In this document: positions 46,732-58,091 of the stretch, one piece after another
Numbering within the stretch: position 1 is the stretch's first letter
Layout of the letters: each line of letters opens with the position of its first letter
Source: Nymphaea colorata
Taxonomy: Eukaryota; Streptophyta; Magnoliopsida; Nymphaeales; Nymphaeaceae
Reading direction: 5' to 3'
DNA length: 64,000 nucleotides
Assembly: GCF_008831285.2 (NCBI RefSeq)
Contig: NC_045141.1
Span: 13,810,106-13,874,105, forward strand
Position numbers and translations under genes: made by a program
The notes under the pieces: model-generated
Database searches by the model: none
The model's input: only the letters and a program-made list of their open reading frames with translations
What the model was told of the DNA's origin: nothing

Positions 46732-49227
46732 TTAACTCACAATGGAGTCCATGGAGATGCTTTCCCACAAATGTTTCGGAATAGGAAGAGGCTCAAGCAG
46801 GCCGGCAGGCTTCTGATTAGTCCCTTTGTCCTGCTGGCAGATGAGGCAAGTCTTTACATATGCCTTCACATCGTCACGCATTTGGGGCCAGTAATAACCA
46901 CGTTCAAGAAGGGCCAGAGTCCGCTCCTGTTCTGGATGGCCAGCCCAAAGCGTATCATGGCACTCCCTTGTCAACTCTCGTCGGAGGTTGCCCCACTTCG
47001 GCACGAAGACACGTCCGCCCTTGGTGAGTCGCAACCCATCTCGTAACCAGAATCTTCGAGTCTTCCCCGCTTCAGCCAAGGCAACCAAGTGTTGGGCCGC
47101 TGAGTCTTGCCGCATCCCTTCACGAACCCGCTCGAGGAGCGCACCCTCCAACTGTGCTTCGGAGGTCCCCGCCCGAGAGGCTGCAAGTTCTGCCTTTCTA
47201 CTCAATGCATCCGCTACCACGTTGGTCTTTCCAACCTTGTACTCTAGAGCGAAATCAAACTCTACCAAGAATTCCTGCCAATGAACCTGCTTCGGAGTTA
47301 ACTTTTTCTGAGTCTTGAAGTAACTCGTAGCCACATTGTCTGTCTTAACGACGAACTCTGCCCCCAATAGGTAGTGTCTCCATATGCGCAAGCAATGCAC
47401 CATGGCGGTCATCTCCCGTTCATGCACCATGTATCGCTTTTCAGGGTCCTTCAACTTTCGACTCTCATAGGCAATCGGATGACCGTCCTGCATTAATACC
47501 CCACCAATGGCAAAATCTGAGGCGTCTGTGTGTACTTCAAAGGGCTTGGAGTGATCTGGCAACATGAGGACGGGCTCTTGTACAAGGGCACGCTTCAGGC
47601 CTTCAAAGGCATCCTGGGCGGACTGAGTCCAAATCCAGAATCCATTCTTTTTAAGTAGGTCAGTGAGGGGCGCCGCTATCAATGAGTACCCCGTGATGAA
47701 CCGCCGATAGTAGTTAGCTAACCCAAGAAATGACCGCAATTCAGGCACATTTGAGGGCAGCTTCCATTCTTGAACAGCCTTCACTTTCTCTGGATCCATT
47801 CGCAGCTGGCCATTCCCTACAATGTGGCCGAGGAAACTGATCTCCCGCTGTCCAAAGAGACACTTCTCCTTCTTCACGAAGAGATCATTTTCTTTGAGTA
47901 CTTGGAACACCGTCTTCAAATGACTGACGTGCTCCTCAAGGTCGCTGCTAAAGACCACAATGTCATCAAGGTAGACCACCACAAACTTGTCAAGGTAGGG
48001 GTAGAATATCTTGTTCATTAGAGTCGAGAAAGTTGCAGGGGCATTCGTCAACCCGAATGGCATGACTAGGAACTCATATGCTCCATAGCGGGTGACGCAA
48101 GTGGTCTTTGGTTCATCACCTTCCACAATCCTGACCTGCCAGTAGCCAAAACGAAGGTCCAACTTCGAGAAGATCCTCGCCTTGCCCAATTGATCGAACA
48201 AGTCCGCAATGAGAGGCAATGGATACTTGTTCTTCACTGTCACCTTGTTCAAGGCGCGGTAATCCACACAGAGTCGCTTAGAGCCATCATGTTTCGTTTG
48301 GAACAATACAGGAGCCCCGAATGGTGCCTTAGAGGGGCGGATGATCCCTGACTCAAGCATGTCATCAAGCTGCCTTCGCAGCTCCTTTAATTCGGCTGGT
48401 CCCATTCTGTAGGGGACCATAGCTAGTGGCTTGGCTCCGGGAACCAAGTCAATTTCATGATCAACTTCACGCCTCGGGGGTAGGCGCTTGGGCAGCTCGG
48501 GGGGCATCACTCCCTCGAACTGCTTGAGGACTGAGGCTAGTCCTGGCGGAATGACTCTCGGCTGATGGTCATCTTCTTCTAGACATACGGCCACGAGGAA
48601 TGTTTTTTTCCCATGACGCACGCCCTTCTTCAGTTGCATGGCCGACAACGTCGGCTGGGACTTATTTCTGATGGAGTGGCAGTGCACTGTGTGGGACTGA
48701 TCCGCACCCATCAACGTCAATGTATTGGGTTTTGGCAACATCATTGCATTCTGGCCTCGAAGAAACTCCATCCCCAAAATCACCTTGAAGTCGTCCAGAG
48801 GTGCTACGGAGAAGTTAGTGACTCCCGTCCAGCCTTGAATCTGAACCGTTACACCCTTCACTTCTCCCAGGATGGGCCTGGCTTCAGAGTTCACCGTTTT
48901 AAGGGTCCTCTGCTGCGGCACAGGCTTCAATCCCACTCGCTCCGCCTCCTCTTTCGAGACGAAGTTATGTGTAGCCCCGGAGTCTACCATCGCAACAGTA
49001 GACGTTCCATTCAGAGTGACATCTAGGTACATCAGCTCCTTGTTCACCAAACTGCTAGACGCTGCGCGGCTTTGTACAGCATTGATCGTCTGAGCGGCAC
49101 CCATTCGTGTCTGCCCTTCCTCGGTCTCGTCTTTAGTGGCCCTTGCGGCATTGGCCTGCCCGGTAGGTCTCACCCTCTTCGGACAGACGCGCGCTTGGTG
49201 CTTACCTCCGCAGACCCAGCAAGTCAC
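46732..49227 (-). CDS. gypsy B pol frame: knuckle, protease, RT, RNase H, integrase N-part
   Basis: An 831-codon open frame. Zinc knuckle [13 protein letters not shown] (residues 3-15), protease [10 protein letters not shown] (D at 82), reverse transcriptase with [20 protein letters not shown] and the catalytic YLDD (419-422), then RNase H with [11 protein letters not shown] and [10 protein letters not shown]. The integrase zinc region ([17 protein letters not shown]) ends soon after the first core D. The first codon listed is GTG because the frame is only the open part of a longer polyprotein; gag lies upstream in a frame shifted by one base. No true start is claimed. Confidence 0.88.
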   Translation of the reverse strand: MTCWVCGGKHQARVCPKRVRPTGQANAARATKDETEEGQTRMGAAQTINAVQSRAASSSLVNKELMYLDVTLNGTSTVAMVDSGATHNFVSKEEAERVGLKPVPQQRTLKTVNSEARPILGEVKGVTVQIQGWTGVTNFSVAPLDDFKVILGMEFLRGQNAMMLPKPNTLTLMGADQSHTVHCHSIRNKSQPTLSAMQLKKGVRHGKKTFLVAVCLEEDDHQPRVIPPGLASVLKQFEGVMPPELPKRLPPRREVDHEIDLVPGAKPLAMVPYRMGPAELKELRRQLDDMLESGIIRPSKAPFGAPVLFQTKHDGSKRLCVDYRALNKVTVKNKYPLPLIADLFDQLGKARIFSKLDLRFGYWQVRIVEGDEPKTTCVTRYGAYEFLVMPFGLTNAPATFSTLMNKIFYPYLDKFVVVYLDDIVVFSSDLEEHVSHLKTVFQVLKENDLFVKKEKCLFGQREISFLGHIVGNGQLRMDPEKVKAVQEWKLPSNVPELRSFLGLANYYRRFITGYSLIAAPLTDLLKKNGFWIWTQSAQDAFEGLKRALVQEPVLMLPDHSKPFEVHTDASDFAIGGVLMQDGHPIAYESRKLKDPEKRYMVHEREMTAMVHCLRIWRHYLLGAEFVVKTDNVATSYFKTQKKLTPKQVHWQEFLVEFDFALEYKVGKTNVVADALSRKAELAASRAGTSEAQLEGALLERVREGMRQDSAAQHLVALAEAGKTRRFWLRDGLRLTKGGRVFVPKWGNLRRELTRECHDTLWAGHPEQERTLALLERGYYWPQMRDDVKAYVKTCLICQQDKGTNQKPAGLLEPLPIPKHLWESISMDSIVS

Positions 49228-50223
49228 TTCCTTGGTGGCCCAGTGTAGTCCTTGCGAAAGAAGGTTTTTCTCTCAGTTGGCTTCTGGAACACCGGTTCAT
49301 TTTTGTTGTGGTCTCGCCGGTCATCTCTCTTACCGCCATGGTCGGACTTCTTTACAGCATTGAAGGTATCAGTGTAGCTTTTGCATTAGGTATCTGCCAA
49401 GCGCTCGGCTGCCACATATGTTTGCTCCAAAGTCTCTGGATTCGATCTCTCCACGTCGGTCTGGGGCCAAGATTGGAGCCCTATGATGAACCAGTGAAGT
49501 TTGTCTTTTTCTGGCATCATAGGCACATCCAACATGACCATCTGATATGCCCGGATGTAATCCCTTAAGGCGTCAGTCTGCTTAAGGTTTGCAACTAACC
49601 TATAAGCATATCTTTCGACATCGACGGGCATAAAGTACCCCTTCAATTGTTTGCGGAAGTCGTCGAAGGTAGTAATCGTGCAATGACCATTCTCAATGTC
49701 TAGCATTTTCTGCCTCTACCAAGCCACAGCATCCCCCTCTAACAACATTGCTGCGGTCTTGATCTTCAGATCTTCTTCTACGATGTTCTGCAGGTCCAGG
49801 TAGTAGTCCACTTAGAACAGAAAGTTGTCGATCGCCCTTGCATCCCGGCTACCACTGTACTTCGCCGGACGTTGAACATCGACCCTACTTGTCATCTCTT
49901 GGGTACTACTAGTTGTGTTCGTGCGTAGCAATCTCTGATTTGAAGCCCGAAGTCCAGCAACTTCATCCTGTAGGATCTTCACCAAGTCGGAGAACGATCG
50001 GTTCATGGCCACTGACTCGACCATCTGTTCCCACATCAACTTCATCTCCTCCTTGAATTCCTCAAAGGTCTCGGCAGCAAAGCCGAGGGCTTCCTCATGG
50101 GTGGCCACATCTGCGACCAACCTATGCACCGTCTCTTCCAGGTTTCCCTGGTCATGGGCCGAGCTTGCCTCCTCTGGACGGCTCCTTGCCTTTGACACCT
50201 CGTAGATTGTATTGTGATGTCAT
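49228..50223 (-). pseudogene. gypsy B gag, disrupted
   Basis: A likely ATG at 50221-50223 opens MTSQYNLRG, but a frameshift follows before SKARSRPEEASSAH. The body has a probable coiled coil (EEFKEEMKLMWEQMVE), RVDVQRPAKYSGSRDARA, a TAA at 49812-49814, then LLEGDAVAW with TAG at 49716-49718, YIRAYQMVMLDVPMMPEKDK and TAA at 49386-49388. A last one-base shift near 49250 separates it from the knuckle. At each of these stops gypsy A has an intact codon. Confidence 0.85.
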
Positions 50224-50305
50224 GGCGTTCTCCTCAACAGCAGCAAGTCGGCGCGACACTCTACACCGACTCTCTGATCACTTCCCCAGTTTGAACAGAG
50301 CCTAA

Positions 50306-50317
50306 GCTCTGATACCA
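50306..50317 (-). other. primer binding site of gypsy B
   Basis: TGGTATCAGAGC on the minus strand, two bases inside the 5' LTR; complement of initiator tRNA-Met. Confidence 0.88.
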
Positions 50318-50319
50318 GT

Positions 50320-50735
50320 TGTCACGGGCCGACTCCTTCGGACTGCGCGGTGCGGCAAACTCTCGCTAGTAAGCCGCAAGCCTTTGCCTCGTTCAAGTGG
50401 GCGCAGATCACTTGAACACTTTCTCGAAAACAAAGAACACAAATTGTACAAAGAGTGTGGAAAGAAAACTCGCAATATATTTACTTGAAGAAGATGAGTA
50501 CATCACGAGGGAAGCAAGTAATCTTTTAACTTTACTTACATAGGATGGCCGAAGCCACTTACAAAATTCTCATCCCGACCATCCAAAACAAAGAATCCCA
50601 ATGTCACACTTAGGGAGCCGTTTTTGGAGGGTATTCCGACATAGGTGAACAAACTAGCTTACACCAAGACTCAACAGAAACAAAGCAAATACAGCAAAAG
50701 TAAAGGACTGTATAGACTCTAGACGTAGGGGAACA
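50320..50735 (-). repeat. 5' LTR of gypsy B
   Basis: 416 bp; about 25 differences from the 3' LTR, mostly transitions, by hand count. Confidence 0.95.
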
Positions 50736-50740
50736 ATAAC

Positions 50741-51439
50741 AACATAATGTTTAATGGATCTACACTAAATTTTGATGCATAAGCACTGCACAGTAGTAAC
50801 ATGTTGTGGATGCCACACTGTTCCTTATGAGCCACTTGACAATAGAAACAATATGTTGTTGTACCATAGAAGATTAATACAATATTTCATGAATATTCTG
50901 TTTCTATATATCTTTAGAGAAAATTCGTCAATCACGCACTCTTTATCTGTTCCAAAACTTGTAGTCTATTCATTAACCGATCTTTCATGAATCTACCCTA
51001 TTTCGGGGACAAATACAAGGGAGAGGATGTGACTGTTGTCATTACCAATCTAATTCAAGGCTTGGTCTGTTCCTATGGCTGAACCCAGGAGTAAGTTCCA
51101 CTCCTTAAAACCAGCAGGACTGTGCTCAGCCTCTGCCTGTTTTGCAACCCTTTTCCCTTAGGCCAGTTGACTTCATGAATTAGTAACCACACTCCTATTT
51201 TTAAAATAGACTCCCTTGATTTATTCAATCATAAAGAAATTGAAAACAAAGTACTTAATAGCTCAGGTTCTTTATAAATTACTTTGAATTTCCAAGTAGA
51301 GTACAATGCTGTTGTGATCCTTACACATCTATTACGGGCAGTTTGACAACAGTTACATATTATTACTACCCCATGAATCCGTTAAAAAAAAATGAATCTG
51401 ATTCATGAAACATTTATAATGACAATTATGAATTTACTC
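50741..51439. other. unit 3 non-coding sequence after gypsy B
   Basis: 50741-50930 is GTAACA-rich element-like DNA continuing 45160-45237. 50990-51060 resembles 13130-13200. 51065-51260 matches 13770-13960 and 29735-29930. 51336-51430 is the old GGCAGTTTGAC element next to the P450 end. Confidence 0.6.
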
Positions 51440-51535
51440 CATTCTTTTAGGCATGTTCGTAGGACAACACCAAAAATTTTCTGTTGCCAAACAACTCCTT
51501 AGCCAAACAATGATTGTGGTAGGTGCACATATAAT
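51440..51535 (-). pseudogene. trace of P450 3' end, unit 3
   Basis: 51444-51500 matches 14095-14155 (GTAGGACAACACCAAAAATT and CAAACAACTCCTTA) and then breaks off. This is the 3' untranslated end and at most the last few codons. The rest of the gene is missing from this unit. Confidence 0.6.
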
Positions 51536-51690
51536 CTCACTAAGATGGCATTTCATGAATAATGTCCAAAAATTAGAGTATATCCATGTGATATTAGAAT
51601 AATGTGTTGGATGAACTTGCCTCATTAATATAATTTGTGACAAATTCATGAAATAGTGTGTGAGTGCTCTTATTGTCAAACATCTTCTAA

Positions 51691-51756
<66 letters not shown>

Positions 51757-53589
51757 TGCATCGGAGGGCAAAGGGATTACTACCAGTGGTCTCCTGCAAA
51801 GAAGTCAACGACAGTGTTGCTGGCCAAAACTGATCGGCCTGGCATTGAACGGCTTCGAGAAAACATCACCCAGGAGCAAAGAGGGAAGAGGCTGGTGTGG
51901 TCTAGAAGTCGACAATTACTCACACGCAACTACCCAAAAAGAAAAACTATTTTTATATGGACACCTTAAGGCAATTCTTCTTATTTACATGGTTGATGTT
52001 CCTTAAAAATTCAAAATTTTATTTTTAATGCCCCTTAATAACAAATTTCTGACTCCACCTCTGCGCAACGAGACTTAAGATCGAGAAAGAAAGATGGACC
52101 ATAAAGAATAGTTAATTTTGTGGATTTACTGCAAAGGTTTTACCACACTTACAGTAAATTAATGAAGGAAACCAGAATTTTAATATTAAGGCTTCCTAGT
52201 TGTTGCTTTGAATAAGGCGGTGTCGATCGGTGGTAATCATTTCACCATTTTGTGAGAAAACTTTGTATTTTTTACTGTCTGATCTGCGCCTTTGAAATTG
52301 GCTCATGCTGGCCACCTCTTTGTCTTCCTTTTCTCTAAGGAATTGATCGTGTATTCAAATATATGAAACATTAACGCATAGACGTTTGGAATTATTTGGT
52401 GATTGTTTTCCTATTTTCTTATTTTCTATTTTTTAATTGTTAAAGATTTTATAATATTTTTCCTATTTTTCTGATTTTTAGATAAACTTCAACTTTTAAA
52501 AAAAATTAAACATATATTTTCTAATCAATCCGAATTACAAATGAATCCAATTTGATTTACCAAATCATGGGGTTTTCTGATTTTATTCAAAAACCTATTT
52601 TGATAATGCTGACAATTCTTCTTTGAGGGAGGTAAAACATGCATGGTAGCTAAGAAAATTCAAATTTATTCATTCATAGTTATTATGAGCTCTAACAAAG
52701 ATTCATCTGGCTAATACATCCTGACTATGGAAAAACTAAGTAAAATTTTCAACTAATTACAATAAAGCCGATGTCAAGGACAACCGGGGATACTCATGAA
52801 AGCCAATTTCTCAATAAGTTAGACCTCCCAACATGATACGGGGAAGAGAGAGATGATTCACTCAACATTACAAGAGACTCCCATGAACAAGTTGTCCACA
52901 TGAAAGAATAGAAAAATAAAACGCCAGTACAGGAGACTGATGTTACGTCCTCACGAAAAACAAGATGTCAAACTCCGACTTCCTAATATTCAGAAATCAT
53001 TCTTGAAAAATACTGTGTGTGTGTGAGGGTGGGAGAGAGAGGGATAGACAATGTTACCTTTTTGTACCAAATTGAAGCTCATATTGAACAACTTGTACCA
53101 AATTGAAGCTCATATTGAACATCTGAGAGTGTGATAAATGGGGTATGGAGCTTGGTGATTCAACTTTTACTCTCAGATAAATCCCCAACTGTTCAGAAGA
53201 ATGTCAGGAGCTACTTTTAGTGCTTCGAGGTGCTCCTTTACCGTGTTTCAGCTTATACATCAGTGTCTCCTCATTTGTGACACAAAGGATTAATGTTATG
53301 AAGATTCGAAACAAAAACTGTGCCGACCCTTTTGGGATAGAGCATTTATTTACTACTTGCTTGTTTTTCTATAGATGCTAGTTTACATCAAAGAGACAAA
53401 GCTTTGTACATAATACAAAGTAGTTAGTTGGTATGAATTAGTGAGCCTCCGTTTTTCTATATAAAGAAAGCCAACTGCTAATGTTGTTGAACTTGAAGGC
53501 TAATTTCATGGGCTGGAATGACTTTCTATGAGCTACAGACAAGACAAGCCCTGCACTGCTCCTTGTAAGACACATGTCCCCACAGAGGT
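51536..53589. other. private and mixed DNA of unit 3; microsatellite and small tandem repeat
   Basis: 51692-51756 is (AT)n followed by (GT)n. 51760-53010 is unrecognised. 53060-53122 carries a 31-bp block twice (ACCAAATTGAAGCTCATATT and following). 53430-53570 matches 32710-32840 plus 33154-33170, i.e. the empty site of the 32841 MITE. Confidence 0.5.
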
Positions 53590-54218
53590 TGGATCATATC
53601 CAAGACCGTCGGTGACCCATTCCTCTTTCTCTGTCGTGACATGATATCTCGGACGAGTAGGAAGAGATTGGCCGTCCCTTGTCAATCTACGTGAAAAATG
53701 TGCCATGTCCTATCCTCTGCAAACGGCCATTGCTGATAAGGCTGCCCACACTTTACCGCGTTATCTTCATTGTTCTATTTGGTGATGGTGGATGTGATTG
53801 ATGTGACTCTTTCTCTTGAAGTGAATAAGAGATTGGTGTGTCTTTGAAGTGAATAAGAGGATTAATCTCACCGCTTAAGGGATAACTCAACTCTTACTCC
53901 TTTTCATTATTATCAAGGTCTAAACCGCATCAGCACTAGATGACGAGATCGGCACATGCTTCAATTTGCGCACTTTGCTTTATAGTACATGAACATAGCC
54001 AGAAAATCATCACTGGTGCATCTCTCTCAAAATTTAAACTGTTAGCCTATCTTGTGTCGCAAAATCGTGCATTGATTCATAAACCATAAACCAGTATCGG
54101 ATCACATCTGACAGAAGGTGATAGTAAGATGAAAATATTTTAACGCTGCTGGTGAACCACAATCATCCAATTATCCACAACTCTATATCCTCACCTTAGC
54201 ATACCAATGATTTGGCAT

Positions 54219-54226
54219 TATAAATA
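54219..54226 (+). promoter_or_regulatory. TATA box of the unit 3 His/Pro-rich gene
   Basis: TATAAATA in GGCATTATAAATAG, 87 bp before the ATG. The leader between is almost entirely purine (GAAGAAG type) for its last 50 bases. About 600 bp upstream are conserved in all three units. Confidence 0.65.
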
Positions 54227-54305
54227 GAGGTCTTGTGACTCCAATTTTAATCAAGACGAAGAAGAAGGAGAGAAAGAAGAAGAGGGAGAAGAAGAAGAAG
54301 AAAGA

Positions 54306-54515
54306 ATGGGGCACCCACCTCCTGGTGATCACCATGGGCCTCCCCCACCTCAAGGAGGTCCTCCCCACCACCAAGGGCCGCCGCACCCTGAGCCGCATGG
54401 GCCTCCTCATCACCAGGGTCCGCCGCACCCTGAGCCGCATGGACCTCCCCATCAAGGCCCTCCTGGTGGCCCTGCCCACCCTGAACCACACGGCCACCAC
54501 CCACACCCACACTAG
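54306..54515 (+). CDS. small His/Pro/Gly-rich protein, intact copy (69 residues)
   Basis: Function unknown. ATG at 54306 is chosen because unit 2 has ATG at the same place and a TATA box lies upstream. The product has 28 Pro, 18 His and 13 Gly in 69 residues, no Cys, Lys or aromatic residue, and no signal peptide. It starts MGHPPPGDHHGPPPP, carries two tandem 14-residue repeats HHQGPPHPEPHGPP (residues 21-34 and 35-48) and ends HGHHPHPH. Such His density suggests metal binding, as inference only. Unit 1 and 2 copies have lost the start codon or gained a stop. The 128-codon frame on the other strand is read as its shadow. A coincidental frame in a repetitive GC-rich stretch, or an untranslated RNA, remains possible. 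Confidence 0.5.
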   Translation: MGHPPPGDHHGPPPPQGGPPHHQGPPHPEPHGPPHHQGPPHPEPHGPPHQGPPGGPAHPEPHGHHPHPH

Positions 54516-55162
54516 GCGCGCACCTACCTGTCAGCCATGAGGGTTCGTTTCTACCGTCTCTAGCTATGCAAGTGCAACAACAAGATATGCTTAAGTGTGC
54601 TTCCTTCGTCCATGTGACAAACAACTTAATCAAATAAGATGCGTTTTGCTAAATTCTCGCTTATGTATTTCTTCTACTCATCATGAATGAACGTTACTCT
54701 CGTGGTTTATGCGACTGCTGTATCAAACTACTCCATGTTATTTTCCTCTGAAAAGCCTCCTAAGAGAAGGAGGAAGAAGGGGGCGCAACCACAACCGTAG
54801 CCATCCTGAAAGCCCGTAGGACCTCACCTTCAGCCCTTATAACGCAGATCAGAGAGAGAATCATTCTTATAAACTAATCAAAATTTCAATCTCAAAACTA
54901 ACTTCGATGTCATGTTCAATGAAATCAATAACCAAGTGCATTTGCAACATAGAAAATCAATCGCACTCCTTTCATAGAAGCTACCTCAATGTCATTAAAT
55001 CTATGTTGTTTATGGTAATCCTTGTTATAGGGGCTCAGATCAAGTTTGGTCTTTTTCTAGCGTTTATTCAATCTTTTCTCCCACCCTAAGATCTTCGTTG
55101 TTTGAGTTCCACCCGGTAATCAATCGGTAGGAGAAAACAGAAAAAAAAAAATTGGAGAATGC
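54516..55162. other. 3' flank of the His/Pro-rich gene, then unrecognised DNA
   Basis: 54516-54830 matches 34910-35240 and may include 3' untranslated sequence. 54830-55162 is outside the duplicated unit and unrecognised. Confidence 0.45.
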
Positions 55163-55893
55163 GTGTGCTACTTTGCTCAATCAACTTCCAACACCCACCT
55201 TCGTGGCCGTCTCTTCCTTCTCCGACGTACCTCTGCTCCTGACTTCCGATGCTCTCATCCCTTTCATTCTGCGCCTTCTTCCAAACAAGTTCACAAGGCA
55301 AACAATCGCGAGTTAACCGAGTGCTACCCACATCGAAATTTGACTCAAAATCAGGATCCGCCGATGGAAATGGTCATCAGGATTCTCCGGAGCGTCGATC
55401 ACAAGGATTTGGAATCTGGGTATTTCGATCCCTGTTCTCGACAACGCAATAATTAACCAGAAGTTAGTCGGCGAAGTGATTAAGAGCCAGGCCAACGATT
55501 GGAAACTCGTCTATGCATTCAAAGATGCGGCTACCGACACAGCGTAGAGGCCTACAATTCGGTGATCGGTCTGCTAGGGAAGGCTTTGGTTCAGAAGATG
55601 AAGCGAGATGGCATCTCTCCAAACTACGTAATATTCAGAACCATGTCCAATCGGTACGCTTGCGCGCACATGGTGTCTGAAGCCATCGAAGCATACCATA
55701 TGGCTGGACACTCTGGTTTGAAGGATCGAACGTGCTTCTCGATCGGAGAGAATTGCGATTACCCATTTGATATGATACGGAGACTGCTTTGACATCCTTC
55801 TGTGTGTTTGGATCAATCTTGTAAAAGGCGAGAAAGCCAAGCGAACTGTTGAGCCTCTTATGAGAACAGGTGAGGCCTTAAGCAATGACTACA
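55163..55893 (+). pseudogene. PPR protein, N-terminal part, disrupted
   Basis: Pentatricopeptide-repeat proteins bind organelle RNA. 55410-55546 encodes IPVLDNAIINQKLVGEVIKS and DWKLVYAF, the usual start of a plant PPR of the RFL/P type. After a frameshift near 55530, SVEAYNSVIGLLGKA, LVQKMKRDGISPNYVIF and ACAHMVSEAIEAYHMAG form degenerate 35-residue repeats. Frames change again towards 55790. A Ser/Pro-rich stretch before this (55163-55400) could be the targeting region, but its frame is unclear. Continuation lies at 57955 and 58875. Confidence 0.75.
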
Positions 55894-57667
55894 ATCCTAA
55901 GCATGTCAATAAAAAACAATGGCTGTCATATGAAGCTAACTAAGAAGCAATTCCTTGCTGCTAGTCCAGATCCAATTTAAATTGAAAGGAATTGAATCTC
56001 ATTTTCTAGACCTCATACTGATAAAATCTCACCCAAAATTGGTCCTAATGAAACCCACTTGCACCTTCAGAAGGGGAAGAGGAGGAAAGGAAATGAGATC
56101 GATACAACTGAAAATGGTTAAGCGTATCACCAGAAAGGGAATTTGCCCCAATTTGGGGTGCGAAATCGGAGATGCTTGAGGCTCTACCTCGTTTAGAGTT
56201 TTCAGGCGTCTCTGTAGCAGTAGGCTGGTTCAAGAGTTGTTGTCGCTTGCAGATTTTTATAAAATTTGTCTGACCTCCGATTGAGCTGAAAATTGATCCA
56301 CAGCTTCATTATATGATTAGGAATAGATGCTCAAAATTTGGTCTCAATCTGATGCTTCTACAAGAATCGCGCTCCTCTGGAAGACCTCAAATTGTCGCAG
56401 GATAAAACAGGCGACCGCCAGTGCTCCTCTTCGATACCACTCGATTTGGGGCGAATTAAACGAAAATCCCCAAATCAAATGCAAGGCATAGATCAAATCA
56501 ACTTCAGAAAAGATTATACGAAAGATCACTAGATTTAGAGTTTTCCCCAATTTCTAACGAGATTGGGATCGCTGCCGCCAACTAGCGGTAGAATTCTGGA
56601 AATCGCCGCCGATTTCCGTCGGATTCCAGCTTTGTAGGATTTTTCTCCGGTCTGTGGTCGGATTTGCTTCAAAATTTGTTCGGAAACTCCTTAGGATGTG
56701 AGGAAGATAACCATGGTGGTGATTGCTCAAATGTTCCACCGATTTGCCGCGATCCTCGACTGATCAGGTATGGGTTGGCGGCAAAACAGAGAACAGAATG
56801 TTGGGGATATGTCCTTGAGGCATACATCTCATGCATTGAACGGCCACAAATGGAGGTGTACGCCTCTACCATATGAGGTGCATGCTTTAGGGATGCGTGC
56901 GCCTCACCCGTGCCTCAAGGCATTTTTTTGAAAAAACGCCTTAACAGGCAAGGGAGCAATTTAGGGATCAACGCAGACCTTCCCAGTACATGTACATATA
57001 TACATATATATACATAGACATTCAGATAAAATCCAGCAAGCCGTATAATCCGTCACATAAGACTGCACACGAGACTAGCCGATTTGTCCTCGAAATCGGC
57101 TGACGCAAGTCGGCTCGACTTATGTCTAGTCTGCTTAAACTCGGCTCAATTCATGCATAGTCAACTCAAGCTCAAGTCAAACTCTGACAACTCTAACTCG
57201 CGCTTGACTCGAGAGGCTGTGTTTGAGCTAGAGCTGGACTAGTCGGCTCGTTTAGGCCGATACTTATTCATGTTGATATCATATATAATACCTATATAAA
57301 AGAAAAGAGACATAATGAGTCAGTTGAAACCGCTCTCTATGGAGGACAAAAATTAATCGATTCAAACAATGAAAAAGCAAATGCAAAGCTGAGCCAGAAG
57401 AAAAGGTCGATAGAAGAGAATCCATACCGCCGTAGGACAAAAAGCGATGACAGATTGATGCCCAAATGTCCTCAAGCAAACATCAACAAAAAGGTCCTCT
57501 CCATAGAAGAGCAGCCATACTAAAGGGAGAAGGTCCTCTCCATAGAAGAGCAGCCATACTAAAGGGAGAATGAGGCAATGGTAAATTCATACTCAAATGT
57601 GAGGAAGACGAAGGAGAAAGCCTTGGCTCCAATGGGCAAACGAAAAAGAAATCCTAACCTGCTAACC

Positions 57668-57713
<46 letters not shown>

Positions 57714-57954
57714 TTAGGGTTTTGAAAGACTTTGACACCACAAATATTTTGAGGCAGGAGGATGAGTCTGGCTCATATCTATATTCAAGCCCTTGATTAA
57801 AGGTCACGCTGGACTCAGTTGTACATAAAGAGCCAGTCGAGTTGAGTTCCTCCAACTCAAACTGGACTCATTTAATGTTTCAAGCTTAAGTTTGAGCTCG
57901 TACTCGACTCGCTTAAGTTGAGCTCGAGTTGAGTTCATATGGGCGAGTTTGAGT
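55894..57954. other. insertion of unknown type inside the PPR gene
   Basis: About 2 kb separates PPR fragments. 56040-56780 is GC-neutral with several short frames on the minus strand and looks like LTR- or UTR-type mobile DNA, but no domain is seen. 56800-56950 has TTGAGGC/GCGCCTCA words of a small DNA element. 57060-57260 and 57800-57955 carry GACTCGAGCT-type words like the MITEs at 23799 and 32841. 57493-57570 is a 39-bp tandem duplication (GGTCCTCTCCATAGAAGAGC and following). 57670-57711 is (GA)n. Confidence 0.5.
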
Positions 57955-58091
57955 CAAGGTCGGCTTGGCTCGACTCGTTGTGCAGACCTGCCGTCCGTCA
58001 ACGTGTTTGATGAAATGAAGCACGAGACAGATCGCTTTGGACTTGGTGGGTTGCAACACTGCAATCCATTCGCCGGGCCTCGCTGCACTGG
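57955..58091 (+). pseudogene. PPR protein, middle fragment
   Basis: One frame reads LPSVNVFDEMKHETDRFGL, a PPR repeat end and start, then loses frame. The fragment stops at the left end of the hAT-like element, inside its target duplication. Confidence 0.65.

Larger units (their letters stand above)
45238..50735 (-). mobile_element. Ty3/gypsy chromodomain-type retrotransposon B (nearly complete)
   Basis: LTRs 45238-45653 and 50320-50735 (416 bp each, about 94% identical by hand count). Perfect 5-bp target duplication ATAAC at 45233-45237 and 50736-50740. Primer site at 50306-50317 (initiator tRNA-Met) and polypurine tract at 45654-45665. Total 5,498 bp. Minus-strand order: gag, zinc knuckle, protease, RT, RNase H, integrase, chromodomain. 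It is a relative of gypsy A (same primer site, similar LTR ends and polyprotein). An 831-codon pol frame survives, but gag and integrase have stops, so it is not autonomous as it stands. Confidence 0.96.
35256..54830. repeat. duplicated segment, unit 3, with two gypsy insertions
   Basis: Colinear blocks: 35262-35400, 35425-35590, 35810-36110, 36295-36600, 37025-37045 joined to 43116-43580, 44495-45237, 51065-51260, 51440-51500, 53430-53570, 53590-54218 and the His/Pro-rich gene. About 11.6 kb is gypsy DNA; without it the unit is about 8 kb. The P450 body is deleted between about 51500 and 53430. Confidence 0.8.

Noticed and set aside
46564-47046. Plus-strand frames over gypsy B (also 47770-48021, 48613-49093) and gypsy A (38274-38788, 41057-41446)
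   Set aside because: Antisense shadows of pol; the minus-strand frames hold the conserved domains.
54247-54633. 128-codon minus-strand frame over the His/Pro-rich gene (also 34821-35042)
   Set aside because: Shadow of a GC-rich repetitive frame; the TATA box and conserved start are on the plus strand, and the leader yields a run of leucines on the minus strand.
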